From contig NZ_CP127161.1 in the NCBI RefSeq assembly GCF_030263895.1, positions 992,001-1,056,000 of the forward strand: a DNA stretch of 64,000 nucleotides, read 5' to 3'. This DNA comes from Proteiniborus sp. MB09-C3 (GTDB lineage: Bacteria > Bacillota > Clostridia > Tissierellales > Proteiniboraceae). The number at the start of each line of letters is the position of its first letter. The first letter of the stretch is position 1. Positions 53,230 to 63,321 of the stretch are shown here, piece after piece. The translations under genes were made by a program, and so were the position numbers. Under the pieces are notes generated by a model. It searched no databases. It saw only the letters and a program-made list of their open reading frames with translations, and was not told the origin of the DNA.

Positions 53230-54621
53230 ATGAATAATAAGAAAAACATAGTCTATCCTTATATGCCTAATAGTGTAGAACACATAAAAAAAGAAATGAT
53301 GGACGAGTTAGGAATAAAAAGTATTGAAGAACTATATTCGTATATACCAAAGCATTTAAGAGCACCAGAAAAAATGAATCTACCAGAACCATTACTTTCT
53401 GAAATTGAATTAAAAGAACATGTTGAAGGTATATTATCAAAGAACACATCCTGTAGTGAGAACATAAGCTTTCTAGGAGCAGGCTGCTACAGACACTATG
53501 TGCCTGTAATATGTGATGAAATAAATTCAAGAAGCGAATTTTTGACAGCATACTGTGGTGAAACCTATGCTGACCATGGTAAATGTCAGGCTATATTTGA
53601 ATTTACAAGCTTAATGGGTGAGCTAGTTGATATGGATGTAGTTGGCTTAGCAACATATGATGGCGGACAAGCTACCTGTACATCACTACGTATGACAAAT
53701 CGTATAACTGGCAGAAAAGAGCTGCTAGTGCCTAAAACAATGAACCCAGAGATTCTATTACAGTTGAGAAATTTCTGCGATTTTATGACTATAACAGAAG
53801 TTGACTATAATCCAAAGACAGGACAAATGGATTTAAATGACTTGAAGAATAAAATTTCAGATAATACAGCAGGAGTATTTATTGAAAATCCATCATATTT
53901 AGGCTTTATTGAAGAACATGGTGAAGAAATAGGAAGGATTGCCCATGAAAATGGTGCAGTATTTGTAGTATCTGCGGACCCTTCATCTCTAGGTATATTA
54001 GAAGCGCCAGTAAACTATGGAGCAGATGTAACCTGTGGAGACATACAATGTCTAGGTATGCACATGGGATACGGCAGTGGACAATCGGGATATATAGCGA
54101 GTAAGGATGATCCTAAGTTTATAATGAATTTTCCTAACCATTTTTATAGCTTATATGAAAATGATAGAGGAGAATTTGGATTTTCCCGTTCATTAAATCA
54201 GAGGACTAGCTATGGTGTTAGAGAAAAAGCTGTAGAGTATTTAGGAACAAATACTGGTCTATGGGCAATAACTGCTGCAGTATATCTATCTCTAATGGGA
54301 CCAGAAGGCATGTATGAATTAGGGAAAAACATTATGTATAAAGCTAAATATGCATCAAAAGTATTATCAGAAGTAAAAGGTGTCAAAGTGGTGTTTAACG
54401 GCAGTACGAGCTTTAAAGAATTTATCCTAAACTTTGATGAATCAAATAAATCTGTAGAAAAGATAAATAAAGAGTTATTAAAAAAAGGCATCTTTGGTGG
54501 AAAGAACATATCTAAAGAGTTTAAAGAATTAGGAAACAGTGCACTATACTGTGTTACTGAACTTACTAAGAAATCTGATATAGACAGATTAGTTAAAGAA
54601 TTATCAGATATATTAAAATGA
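53230..54621 (+). CDS. Glycine dehydrogenase subunit 1-like protein (diverged GcvPA homologue)
   Basis: The 463-residue protein aligns with the N-terminal subunit of glycine decarboxylase: SFLGAGCYRHYVP, FEFTSLMGELVDMDV, YDGGQA, VSADPSSLGIL and the AAVYLSLMGPEGM helix. It differs at places that are strongly conserved in true GcvPA. YCGETYADHGK stands where PYQPEISQG is usual, and NQRTSYGVREKA replaces the EKATSNICTNQ region. With the next gene it should form an alpha2beta2 PLP enzyme. No gcvT or gcvH is nearby, so the reaction may not be classical glycine cleavage. The ATG at 53230 follows GAGGAGGG. Confidence 0.85.
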   Translation: MNNKKNIVYPYMPNSVEHIKKEMMDELGIKSIEELYSYIPKHLRAPEKMNLPEPLLSEIELKEHVEGILSKNTSCSENISFLGAGCYRHYVPVICDEINSRSEFLTAYCGETYADHGKCQAIFEFTSLMGELVDMDVVGLATYDGGQATCTSLRMTNRITGRKELLVPKTMNPEILLQLRNFCDFMTITEVDYNPKTGQMDLNDLKNKISDNTAGVFIENPSYLGFIEEHGEEIGRIAHENGAVFVVSADPSSLGILEAPVNYGADVTCGDIQCLGMHMGYGSGQSGYIASKDDPKFIMNFPNHFYSLYENDRGEFGFSRSLNQRTSYGVREKAVEYLGTNTGLWAITAAVYLSLMGPEGMYELGKNIMYKAKYASKVLSEVKGVKVVFNGSTSFKEFILNFDESNKSVEKINKELLKKGIFGGKNISKEFKELGNSALYCVTELTKKSDIDRLVKELSDILK

Positions 54622-54670
54622 AAATCTTTATTAATTAAATATGAATACATCAAAGAAAGGAATGGTGTAG

Positions 54671-56233
54671 ATGAGTAAAGATGTAGAAGTCAGAGATTTC
54701 CATCAAGCAAAATGGGATGAGCCTATTATATTTGAATTAAGTACTTCTGGACAAAGGGGAATATTATTTCCAGAAGCAGATAATGAAATCAAGAACAAAG
54801 CTGGAGATATAGAAAAAATAGTACCAAAAAGTATTAAGAGAGGCAGAAAGCCTGCATTACCAGAACTAGCACAGCCACAAGTTCTTAGGCATTTTTTAAG
54901 ATTATCACAAGAAACATTAGGTCAAGAGCTTAATATTGACATAGGTTTAGGGACTTGTACTATGAAATATAGTCCAAAAATAAATGAGCAATTTGTGAGA
55001 AATCCTAAATTTTCAGAGCTTCATCCACTACAAGATGAAAAGACTACACAAGGAACTCTTGAAATAATATACAAGATGGAAGAGTTTTTAAAGGCTATCT
55101 CTGGTATGGACGCTTTTACATTCCAGCCAGGTGGTGGAGCTCAAGCAGTATTTTCAAATGCTTCAATATTAAAGGCATATCATACTGATAGGGGAGAAGG
55201 AGAGCAGAGAAATGAAATAATAACTACCATATTATCTCATCCTGTAAATGCAGCTTCTCCACATACAAAAGGTTTTAAAGTAATTACTTTAATGCCAGAT
55301 GAAAAAACTGGATATCCAAGCATAGAGGCTCTAAAAGCAGTTGTATCAGAAAGAACTGCTGGAATGTTCTTAACAAATCCAGAAGATACAGGCATATTTA
55401 ATCCTCATGTTAAGGAAATGGTTGATATAGTACATGAAGCAGGAGGACTATGTATTGCAGATATAGCAGATGCTAATGGATTGTTTGGGATCTCAAGATC
55501 AAAAGAAGTAGGCTATGATATGTGTCATTATAACTTGCACAAAGCCTTCTCATCACCTCATGGCTCAATGGGACCATGCTGTGGAGCTCAGGGAGTAAAA
55601 GATTTCTTAGCTAAATATTTACCAGTGCCAGTAGTTAAATTAAATGGCAAGAAGTACTATTTAGACTATGATAGGCCAGATAGCATCGGTAAAATAAGAA
55701 AATTTTACGGAGTAATAGCTGCAGTTCTAAGGGCATATTCCTGGATAATGGCTATTGGTGCTGATGGATTAAAGGAAGTATCTGAGTTATCTATACTAAA
55801 CAATAATTATTTGATGAAGAGACTTCTTTCTGAGGTTAAGGGTATATCTGCACCGTGGGTCGAAGGACAGTTTAGAATGGAGCAAGTGCGATACAGCTGG
55901 GAAAAATTAAAAGAAGATACAGGTGTAGGAACTGATGACGTAGATAGAAGATGTAGTGACTATGGCTTGCAGGGATATTTCCAAAGCCACCATCCATGGA
56001 TAATACCAGAACCATTTACTCCAGAACCAAACGAAACCTATTCAAAAATGGAAATTGATGAATATGCAAATATATTTAAAAAAATCTCAGAAGAAGCTTA
56101 TGAAAATCCAGAGCTAGTAAAAACTGCTCCACATAATACTCCAATATCATTAATATCTAAAGAAGCAATAACAGATCCTAAGGATTTAATTGTAACCTGG
56201 AGAGCTTATAAAAGAAAAAGAGCATCAAAATAA
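54671..56233 (+). CDS. Glycine dehydrogenase subunit 2-like protein (diverged GcvPB homologue, PLP-binding)
   Basis: The 520-residue protein aligns with GcvPB: LGTCTMKYSPKINE, HPLQDEKTTQGTLE, FQPGGGAQA and the PLP lysine (Lys291) in NLHKAFSSPHG. The active-site surroundings differ from glycine decarboxylase. The glycine-rich loop is GSMGPCCGAQGV instead of GGGGPGxGPVGV, and SHPVNAASPHT replaces the usual DSAHGTNPAS. The C-terminal part keeps the HHPWIIPEPFTPEPNETYS motif. PLP binding is secure; the substrate is probably not glycine, or the acceptor is not H-protein. It follows the GcvPA-like gene by 49 bp, behind GAAAGGAATGG. Confidence 0.85.
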   Translation: MSKDVEVRDFHQAKWDEPIIFELSTSGQRGILFPEADNEIKNKAGDIEKIVPKSIKRGRKPALPELAQPQVLRHFLRLSQETLGQELNIDIGLGTCTMKYSPKINEQFVRNPKFSELHPLQDEKTTQGTLEIIYKMEEFLKAISGMDAFTFQPGGGAQAVFSNASILKAYHTDRGEGEQRNEIITTILSHPVNAASPHTKGFKVITLMPDEKTGYPSIEALKAVVSERTAGMFLTNPEDTGIFNPHVKEMVDIVHEAGGLCIADIADANGLFGISRSKEVGYDMCHYNLHKAFSSPHGSMGPCCGAQGVKDFLAKYLPVPVVKLNGKKYYLDYDRPDSIGKIRKFYGVIAAVLRAYSWIMAIGADGLKEVSELSILNNNYLMKRLLSEVKGISAPWVEGQFRMEQVRYSWEKLKEDTGVGTDDVDRRCSDYGLQGYFQSHHPWIIPEPFTPEPNETYSKMEIDEYANIFKKISEEAYENPELVKTAPHNTPISLISKEAITDPKDLIVTWRAYKRKRASK

Positions 56234-56246
56234 CTGAGGTGAATAC

Positions 56247-57365
56247 ATGATAAAAAGACTTGGTCTTATCGTAAATCCAATTGCAGGAATGGGTGGAAGA
56301 GTAGGCTTAAAGGGAACAGACGGAGAAGATACCTTAAAGAAAGCACTATTTCTTGGGGCTAAAAGAGAAGCACCAAGAAAAGTGAATAAGGCTTTAGATT
56401 ATATTAAAAAAAATGCCCCTGAGATAGAGATAATAACCTATCCTGGGGATATGGGTGAAGAAGAATGTATTGACTCAGGGATTATCCCAACAGTTATAGG
56501 AGACATTGATGGTAAAATAACCACCTATAAAGACACAGAAGAAGCTGCTTTAAAAATGGTAGAAAGTAAAGTGGACTTGCTCCTATTTGCAGGAGGAGAT
56601 GGAACAGCTAGAAATGTTTATAACTCAATAGGAGATAAAATACCTGTAATAGGGATACCTGCTGGGGTTAAAATACATTCAGCTGTATTTGCTACGAACC
56701 CATTAAATGCTGGAAAAGTTGTTGAGAATTTTTTGAAAAGCAAGAGCATTGAGCTAAGAGAATCAGAAGTTATGGATATAGATGAGGAACGCTTCAGAGA
56801 AGGAAAGGTAGTAGCCAAATTATATGGATATATGAAAGTTCCTTATGAAAAGGAGTATGTCCAATCTCTAAAGGCTGGTGGAATATACAGCGACAATATC
56901 TGCTTAGAAGGTATAGCGGATTATGTTATTGACAGCATGGAAAAGGATTATATTTATCTCATAGGCTCTGGGACAACTACAAGAAAAATACTAGAACGAA
57001 TGAATCTGCCATGCACATTGCTCGGAGTAGATATTTTAAAAAACAAGCAGTTAATATTAAACGATGCGAACGAAGAAGACGCATTGAAGATAACGAAGGA
57101 TAAAAAATTTAAAATAGTGATATCGCCTATAGGAGGCCAAGGCTATATATTTGGAAGAGGTAACCAGCAGCTAAGTCCCAAAATAATAAATGCAGCAGGA
57201 AGAGAAAACATAACAGTTATTTCAACTCCAAGTAAAATCATTGATTTAAAAGGTAGACCCTTATTAGTTGATACTGGAGATGAGGAAACTGATAGAATGC
57301 TAAAAGGTTATTTTAAGGTAATAGTTGGCTACGACGAAACTTATGTGTATAAATGTGGTTGTTAG
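56247..57365 (+). CDS. ATP-NAD kinase/AcoX-like family protein
   Basis: The 372-residue protein belongs to the NAD-kinase-like family that includes AcoX of acetoin clusters: LIVNPIAGMGGRVGLKGTDG at the start, the GGDGT motif at residues 116-120 (LLLFAGGDGTARN), IPAGVKIHS and a C-terminal GYDETYVYKCG. True NAD kinases use GGDGT for phosphate-donor binding. Its enzyme activity in catabolic operons is not established. It lies 13 bp after the GcvPB-like gene behind GAGGTG, so it belongs to the operon. Confidence 0.88.
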   Translation: MIKRLGLIVNPIAGMGGRVGLKGTDGEDTLKKALFLGAKREAPRKVNKALDYIKKNAPEIEIITYPGDMGEEECIDSGIIPTVIGDIDGKITTYKDTEEAALKMVESKVDLLLFAGGDGTARNVYNSIGDKIPVIGIPAGVKIHSAVFATNPLNAGKVVENFLKSKSIELRESEVMDIDEERFREGKVVAKLYGYMKVPYEKEYVQSLKAGGIYSDNICLEGIADYVIDSMEKDYIYLIGSGTTTRKILERMNLPCTLLGVDILKNKQLILNDANEEDALKITKDKKFKIVISPIGGQGYIFGRGNQQLSPKIINAAGRENITVISTPSKIIDLKGRPLLVDTGDEETDRMLKGYFKVIVGYDETYVYKCGC

Positions 57366-57393
57366 TATACTGTGTAATAATAGATGATTTGAG

Positions 57394-57424
57394 AGCCTCT
57401 GTTCATACAGAGGTTCCCTATTTT
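57394..57424 (+). terminator. Probable terminator of the sigma-54 operon
   Basis: AGCCTCTGT-TCAT-ACAGAGGTT with a T-rich but interrupted tail (TTCCCTATTTT). Confidence 0.6.
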
Positions 57425-57567
57425 CTAATGGCTAATAGTTCTAATACTCTCTTTTAAAAAACAATCTGAGTTAGAACTGTCAGTATAGGATCATCAGCTT
57501 AAGTTAAAGCATTTACTCAATAAGATCCTGTTTATTCGATAACTATTAGTTTGGAGGTGTAAGAACA

Positions 57568-59088
57568 GTGCTGGAAGAAAGAATAAGATGTAAAGAGCTT
57601 AGAGATAAAATAATTACAGCAGATGAAGCAGCTCTGCTATTTAAAACTGGGATGAGAGTTGGGACAAGCGGATTTACTCCTGCTGGGTATCCAAAGGCAG
57701 TACCTTTAGCTTTGGCAAAGAGGGCTGAACATGGGGATAAAATAGAGATTACATTGATGACAGGAGCATCCGTGGGAGATGAGCTAGATGGTGTCTTATG
57801 TAGGGCAGGGGTAATAAAAAGGAGATATCCGTATCAGACTAATTCTTCTTTAAGAAATAGTATAAATAATAGAGAGATAGAATATAGTGATATGCATCTG
57901 AGCAATTTCCCTCAATGGGTGAAATATGGATTTTTTGGAGATGTGGATATAGCTTTAATTGAGGCTATAGCTATAACAGAGGATGGAGGAATAGTACCAT
58001 CAACATCTATAGGTAATTCCAATGTTTATGTTGAGAAGGCTCATAAGGTAATAGTAGAATTGAATACTAGTCAGCCTTTAGAGCTAGAAGGATTGCATGA
58101 TATCTATAGTCCTGTTAATCCACCATTTAGGAAGTCAATTCCTATTCTTAAAACTGGCGACAGGATTGGGACTAGTTATATACCCTGTGATCCTGATAGA
58201 ATAGCTGGCATTGTAGTTACAGATATAAAAGATGCTGATAAAGAATTGGCATCAATTGACGATGTTTCAAAAAGAATGGCAATGAATCTAATAGACTTCT
58301 TAGATAATGAAGTAAAACATAATAGACTGCCTGAAAACCTTCTTCCGTTGCAATCAGGAGTAGGTAGTGTTGCCAATGCAGTTTTAGCTGGATTAGTAAA
58401 TTCTAAATACGAAGATTTGACAGTATATTCAGAAGTGCTGCAGGATTCTGTTCTTGACCTAATTGACTGTGGCAAGGTCACTGTGGCTTCAGCTACTTCA
58501 CTTACATTATCAAAGGATAGATTAAATGATTTTTATAAAAACATAGAAAAGTATAGAGGCAAGATAGTATTGAGACCACAAGAAATAAGTAACAATCCTG
58601 AAGTCATTAGACGATTGGGGGTAATTGGTATAAATACCGCAATAGAAGTGGACCTGTATGGGAATGTAAATTCCAGCAACATAATGGGAAGTAGGATTAT
58701 GAATGGAATAGGAGGTTCAGGAGACTTTGCCAGAAATTCATATATATCAATATTTGTGACACAAACGACGGCAAAAAATGGAGATATATCTTGTATAGTA
58801 CCAATGGTATCTCATTGTGATCACACAGAGCACGATGTTCAAGTAATAGTAACTGAACAAGGAGTTGCAGATTTAAGAGGATTAAGTCCGAAAGAGAGAG
58901 CAAAAACTATTATAGAAAATTGTGCTTCCGGAGAATATAAGAACATGCTAAAGGACTATTATAGTAAGGCCCTAGTAGAAAGTAAATATAGGCATATACC
59001 ACTCTTAATTGGAGAAGCATTGTCATGGCATAAAAGATTTTCGGAAATAGGTACGATGAAAATAAAATCAAAGAGAAAAGTAATATAG
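57568..59088 (+). CDS. Acetyl-CoA hydrolase/succinate CoA-transferase family protein
   Basis: The 506-residue protein is of the Cat1/ScpC/Ach1 class: GMRVGTSGFTPAGYPKAVP near the start, YSEVLQDSVLDL with the expected catalytic glutamate (Glu289), NGIGGSGDFARN and VSHCDHTEHDVQVIVTEQGVADLRG. Such enzymes move CoA between acetyl-, propionyl- or succinyl-CoA and the free acid. Being next to methylmalonyl-CoA genes, it most likely couples propionyl-CoA to succinate (as ScpC/Cat1), closing a succinate-to-propionate cycle. The start is GTG behind GGAGGTG. Confidence 0.93.
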   Translation: MLEERIRCKELRDKIITADEAALLFKTGMRVGTSGFTPAGYPKAVPLALAKRAEHGDKIEITLMTGASVGDELDGVLCRAGVIKRRYPYQTNSSLRNSINNREIEYSDMHLSNFPQWVKYGFFGDVDIALIEAIAITEDGGIVPSTSIGNSNVYVEKAHKVIVELNTSQPLELEGLHDIYSPVNPPFRKSIPILKTGDRIGTSYIPCDPDRIAGIVVTDIKDADKELASIDDVSKRMAMNLIDFLDNEVKHNRLPENLLPLQSGVGSVANAVLAGLVNSKYEDLTVYSEVLQDSVLDLIDCGKVTVASATSLTLSKDRLNDFYKNIEKYRGKIVLRPQEISNNPEVIRRLGVIGINTAIEVDLYGNVNSSNIMGSRIMNGIGGSGDFARNSYISIFVTQTTAKNGDISCIVPMVSHCDHTEHDVQVIVTEQGVADLRGLSPKERAKTIIENCASGEYKNMLKDYYSKALVESKYRHIPLLIGEALSWHKRFSEIGTMKIKSKRKVI

Positions 59089-59742
59089 GTCTATAGATAA
59101 TCATAAAATTGTTAGCGTGATAAAGTTGATATATTTTAAGATTTACTTTTTGATTTGTTAAATAATTATGACTAGTATAGTAGAATTAGCTAGATTTTTG
59201 TTTACAAATCCTATTGCTTATCAATATAAAATATATGTATAGACAGCATATAGAACTATAAAAATGCTGTTCTTAGGATATTGAGGTAAAAGAAGGATAT
59301 AGAACCCGTATATTTGTGATATATTGACATATACAAAAAATCAAATTTTGTATAATAAAAGCGATATTTCCCGGGCAATGAAAATATATGTAATACAAAT
59401 CGTAAAAAAACAATAAGTCTAGTAGAATTTGAAATAATATGTCAGGTAAAGAATATTAATATAGAATAATCTTTATAATGAAATATTTACTTCATAATAA
59501 TTAACATTATGAAAAAAATATTGCAAAAAGCTGTTACATGTAATAGTCTATAATTGGATGCATACATGTAAATTAAAGGCGTTTATAAATATTCTATACA
59601 AATCTACTTTGACCCAAAATAAGTAAACGCTTTCATGTATCGCAACATTTTCTAGACTATTCGGAATGTGACGGAATTGAGTAATATTTATGACTAAACG
59701 TTCGAAAAGCTACTTGAATCTATTAAGATGAGGGGGTCAAAA
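59089..59742 (+). other. Intergenic control region before the methylmalonyl-CoA mutase operon
   Basis: A 654-bp region without a recognisable gene or riboswitch. It has the promoter at 59324-59356 and two copies of TACATGTAA (59535-59543 and 59563-59571, 28 bp apart), the first within the palindrome TTACATGTAA, which may be further operator sites. No terminator for the preceding gene is obvious. Confidence 0.5.
59324..59356 (+). promoter_or_regulatory. Candidate MerR-type promoter with dyad in a long spacer
   Basis: A perfect TTGACA (59324-59329) and perfect TATAAT (59351-59356) are 21 bp apart. The spacer is filled by an inverted repeat, TATACAAAA (59330-59338) and TTTTGTATA (59346-59354). 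Overlong spacers with a central dyad are the signature of promoters activated by MerR-family proteins (usually 19-20 bp). Confidence 0.55.
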
Positions 59743-61422
59743 ATGTTTGATAATGAGAGCTTAAACCAAATTAAACAATCAAGAAATGAATGGGAAGAAA
59801 CTCAACTAAAGAAAACACTTGCTAAATTTCCTGAAAGAAAAGAAGAATTTACAACAGTTTCAGGTGAAGTAGTAAATCCACTTTATACTCCAGAGGACAT
59901 TGAATGGCTGGATTATAATAAGGATTTAGGATACCCAGGAGAATATCCTTTTACTAGAGGCGTTCAGCCTACCATGTATAGAGGAAAGCTTTGGACTATG
60001 AGAATGTACGCTGGATTTGCTACTGCGGAGGAATCAAATAATAGATATAAATACTTACTGGAACAAGGACAGACAGGATTAAGTGTGGCCTTTGATTTGC
60101 CTACACAAATTGGCTATGATTCAGATCATCCGTTAGCGGAGGGTGAAGTTGGGAAAGTTGGAGTAGCCATAGACTCCTTGGAAGATATGGAAACACTTTT
60201 TGAGGGTATTCCACTTGATAAAGTAAGTACTTCTATGACAATAAATGCACCAGCTTCAGTTCTGCTTGCCATGTATATGGCAGTAGCTGAAAAGCAAGGT
60301 GTTACACCTGATAAATTAAGAGGTACTATCCAAAATGATATATTAAAAGAATATATAGCTCGTGGAACATATATTTTCCCAGTTGAACCATCCATGAGGC
60401 TAATTACAAATATATTTGAGTATTGCTCAAAGTATGTACCAAAATGGAATACAATAAGTATTTCAGGATACCACATTAGAGAAGCAGGCTGTACAGCTGC
60501 TCAAGAAGTAGGTTTTACACTTGCTGATGGTATTGCATACGTAGAGTCAGCAATAAAAGCTGGACTTGATGTAGATGATTTTGCGCCTAGATTGTCATTC
60601 TTCTTTAATGCTCACAATGACTTGTTAGAAGAAGTTTCAAAATACAGAGCAGCTAGAAGATTATGGGCTAGAATAATGAAGGAAAGATTTGGAGCAAAAA
60701 AACCAAAATCAATGATGCTAAAATTCCACACTCAAACTGGAGGCTCTACACTAACTGCACAGCAGCCTGACAATAATATAGTACGTGTTGCTATACAAAC
60801 CTTAGCTGCGGTGCTTGGTGGTACACAGTCCCTTCACACTAATTCACGAGATGAGGCACTTGCTCTTCCAACTGAGGATTCAGTTAGAATAGCTCTTAGA
60901 ACACAGCAAATAGTAGGCTATGAAAGTGGAGTAACAGATACAGTTGACCCACTTGCAGGCTCATACTATATAGAAGCTAAGACTAAAGAAATAGAAGACA
61001 AGGCAATGGAATATATAAATAAGATTGATGAGCTTGGTGGAGCACCAAGAGCCATAGACATGGGATATATTCAACAGCAAATAATGGATGCAGCATATAA
61101 ATATCAAAGAGAAGTAGAAACAGGTGCTAGAATAGTAGTAGGTATGAATAAATTCCAAGTAGAAGAAGAATCTCCTAAAGGACTTCTAAAAGTTGACCCT
61201 GCTGTGGGAAATCTTCAGAAGCATAAAATTTCTGACTTAAAAACAAGAAGAAACAATGAGCTAGTAAAAGAAAAGCTTGAGGCATTAAGAAGCGCTTGTG
61301 AAAGCGATGAAAATGTAATGCCACATATTCTTGAGGCGGTCAAAACATATGCAACTTTAGGAGAAATTTGTGGAGTAATGAGAGAAGTTTTCGGCGAATA
61401 TCAACAATCTGTGATTATATAA
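59743..61422 (+). CDS. Methylmalonyl-CoA mutase, large (catalytic) subunit
   Basis: The 559-residue protein is the TIM-barrel subunit of the two-gene form. [28 protein letters not shown] carries the Tyr79 equivalent to the substrate Tyr89 of the Propionibacterium enzyme. Arg219 in EPSMRL matches Arg207, which contacts the CoA carboxylate; isobutyryl-CoA mutases have Phe and Gln at these places. [11 protein letters not shown] and [20 protein letters not shown] are also present. It interconverts succinyl-CoA and (R)-methylmalonyl-CoA with adenosylcobalamin. The ATG at 59743 follows GAGGGGG. Confidence 0.96.
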   Translation: MFDNESLNQIKQSRNEWEETQLKKTLAKFPERKEEFTTVSGEVVNPLYTPEDIEWLDYNKDLGYPGEYPFTRGVQPTMYRGKLWTMRMYAGFATAEESNNRYKYLLEQGQTGLSVAFDLPTQIGYDSDHPLAEGEVGKVGVAIDSLEDMETLFEGIPLDKVSTSMTINAPASVLLAMYMAVAEKQGVTPDKLRGTIQNDILKEYIARGTYIFPVEPSMRLITNIFEYCSKYVPKWNTISISGYHIREAGCTAAQEVGFTLADGIAYVESAIKAGLDVDDFAPRLSFFFNAHNDLLEEVSKYRAARRLWARIMKERFGAKKPKSMMLKFHTQTGGSTLTAQQPDNNIVRVAIQTLAAVLGGTQSLHTNSRDEALALPTEDSVRIALRTQQIVGYESGVTDTVDPLAGSYYIEAKTKEIEDKAMEYINKIDELGGAPRAIDMGYIQQQIMDAAYKYQREVETGARIVVGMNKFQVEEESPKGLLKVDPAVGNLQKHKISDLKTRRNNELVKEKLEALRSACESDENVMPHILEAVKTYATLGEICGVMREVFGEYQQSVII

Positions 61423-61465
61423 AAAACTTAAAATTATAGAATTGGTGTAAAGGGAGGAATACTAA

Positions 61466-61867
61466 GTGAATAGTAGACCAATTAGAGTTTTAATAGCAAA
61501 ACCAGGACTTGATGGACATGATAGAGGAGCAAAAGTAATTGCCAGAGCCTTAAGAGATGCGGGTATGGAAGTCATATATACAGGACTTAGACAGACACCT
61601 GAGCAAATAGTATCAGCTGCCATACAAGAGGACGTAGATGTAGTGGCTATGAGTATATTGTCAGGGGCTCACAACTACTTACTTCCTAGAGTGGTAGAAC
61701 TACTAAAACAAGAAGATGCAGATGACATGCTTGTTCTAGGAGGAGGAGTAATACCAGATGAAGATATTCCAGGTCTTAAAGAAGCGGGAATAAAGGAAAT
61801 ATTTACTCCGGGAACACCTACAACAGCAGTTGTTGATTATATAAATGAAAATGTTAACAGACAATAG
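61466..61867 (+). CDS. Methylmalonyl-CoA mutase, small (cobalamin-binding) subunit
   Basis: The 133-residue protein is a single B12-binding domain with LDGHDRG (His18 as the lower cobalt ligand), the SILSGAH segment and LVLGGGVIP. It combines with the large subunit to form the active mutase. The start is GTG behind AAAGGGAGGA, 43 bp after the large-subunit gene. Confidence 0.97.
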   Translation: MNSRPIRVLIAKPGLDGHDRGAKVIARALRDAGMEVIYTGLRQTPEQIVSAAIQEDVDVVAMSILSGAHNYLLPRVVELLKQEDADDMLVLGGGVIPDEDIPGLKEAGIKEIFTPGTPTTAVVDYINENVNRQ

Positions 61868-61888
61868 CATATTCAGGCGGTGTTAATA

Positions 61889-62830
61889 TTGGAATATATA
61901 GATAAGCTTCTAAATGGAGACAAGAGAACCTGTGCTCGTCTAATCTCTATAGTAGAAAATAATGAAGAAGAAGCGAAAAATATAATTAAAAATATATATA
62001 AGTATACAGGTAAAGCTCATGTAATAGGTATAACAGGCCCCCCTGGCGGGGGCAAAAGTACCCTCACTGATAAGCTTGCAAAAGAGCTTAGAAACAAGGG
62101 CAAAACTGTTGGAATAATAGCTATAGACCCTACAAGTCCATTTACTGGTGGAGCTATACTTGGTGATAGGATAAGAATGCAGGATTTGGCTACAGACCCA
62201 GGTGTATTTATTAGGAGCATGGGTACTAGGGGATATTTAGGTGGATTATCAAAGGCTACCCAAAGTGCAGTGAAGATACTAGATGTATATGGAGCTGATT
62301 ACATAATTATAGAAACAGTAGGGGTAGGTCAATCTGAGATAGATATAGTGAAAAATGCAGATACTGTTGTTATGGTTATGGTGCCAGGCCTTGGAGATGA
62401 TATTCAGGCAATAAAAGCTGGAGTAATGGAAATCGGAGATATATTTGCAATAAATAAAAGCGATTTAGACGGAGCAGCTAGAACAGCTGCCGAAGTAAAA
62501 GCAATGCTTGATATGGGGCCTCGAAAGGATAGAAGGCCTCCTATAGTACAAGTTGTAGCTAGTTTAAACAAAGGAATAGATGGCTTGCTTGATGAGATAA
62601 TGAATCATATGGAGTATTTAATAGACTCAGGAGAACTTAAGAATAGAAGAGAAGATAACATTAGAATGGAAATTATAAAGCTAATTGAAACAGAGATTAT
62701 GAGGATAGTTCTACAAAAATCTCAAACAGACCGAGCCTTAGAAAAAGCAACCTCAGAAGTAGTAGATAGAAAAACAGATCCTTTTAGTGCCTCTGAATCC
62801 ATAATGAAATTATTTTCAAAAAATGTATAG
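61889..62830 (+). CDS. meaB: Methylmalonyl-CoA mutase-associated GTPase MeaB
   Basis: The 313-residue protein has the P-loop GPPGGGKS (residues 50-57), [29 protein letters not shown] and NKSD. MeaB loads and protects the cobalamin cofactor of the mutase, with GTP hydrolysis gating. A TTG at 61889 with GGCGGTG 7 nt upstream is the likeliest start; the in-frame GTG at 61880 is part of that site. Its last codons lie 22 bp before the epimerase start. Confidence 0.96.
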   Translation: MEYIDKLLNGDKRTCARLISIVENNEEEAKNIIKNIYKYTGKAHVIGITGPPGGGKSTLTDKLAKELRNKGKTVGIIAIDPTSPFTGGAILGDRIRMQDLATDPGVFIRSMGTRGYLGGLSKATQSAVKILDVYGADYIIIETVGVGQSEIDIVKNADTVVMVMVPGLGDDIQAIKAGVMEIGDIFAINKSDLDGAARTAAEVKAMLDMGPRKDRRPPIVQVVASLNKGIDGLLDEIMNHMEYLIDSGELKNRREDNIRMEIIKLIETEIMRIVLQKSQTDRALEKATSEVVDRKTDPFSASESIMKLFSKNV

Positions 62831-62852
62831 AAAATATTTAGGAGGGGAAGAG

Positions 62853-63254
62853 ATGGTAAAAAAGGTAGATCATATAGGTATAGCAGTTAGTAATCTTGAT
62901 GAAGCTTTAAAGTTTTATGAGGAAGTATTAGGTATGAAGCTTCAAGGAATAGAAGTAGTGGAGGAGCAAAAAGTAAAGGTTGCATTTCTTCCAATAGGAG
63001 ATACAGAAATAGAATTATTAGAGTCAACTGATAAGGAGGGACCTATTGCAAAATTTATAGAAAAAAAAGGCGAAGGAATACAACATATTGCATATAGAGT
63101 AGATGACATAGAAAAAGAATTAGAAGAAATGAGACTAAAAGGTATAAGACTAATAGATGAAAAACCTAGGTATGGAGCTGGGGGAGCTAAGATAGCTTTT
63201 CTACATCCCAAAAGTACAAATGGTGTACTAATAGAGCTTTGTCAAAGGGATTAA
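62853..63254 (+). CDS. mce: Methylmalonyl-CoA epimerase
   Basis: The 133-residue protein is a glyoxalase-fold epimerase: [26 protein letters not shown], then [21 protein letters not shown] and NGVLIELCQ, with His and Glu metal ligands. It exchanges the R and S forms of methylmalonyl-CoA, needed between the mutase and the decarboxylase. The ATG at 62853 follows AGGAGGGG. Confidence 0.97.
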   Translation: MVKKVDHIGIAVSNLDEALKFYEEVLGMKLQGIEVVEEQKVKVAFLPIGDTEIELLESTDKEGPIAKFIEKKGEGIQHIAYRVDDIEKELEEMRLKGIRLIDEKPRYGAGGAKIAFLHPKSTNGVLIELCQRD

Positions 63255-63321
63255 TTTAATTAATATTAAAATATATCTAAAATACGATTGCACAGTCAAT
63301 CAGGGTAAGGAGGGTCTTTAA

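Noticed and set aside
53230-56233. Ordinary glycine cleavage system
   Set aside because: No gcvT, gcvH or lipoate genes accompany the pair, and several active-site motifs differ from true glycine decarboxylase; I therefore call it GcvP-like only.
59089-59742. Cobalamin riboswitch before the mutase operon
   Set aside because: I looked for a B12-box-like GCCACTG core and the surrounding stems and found none.
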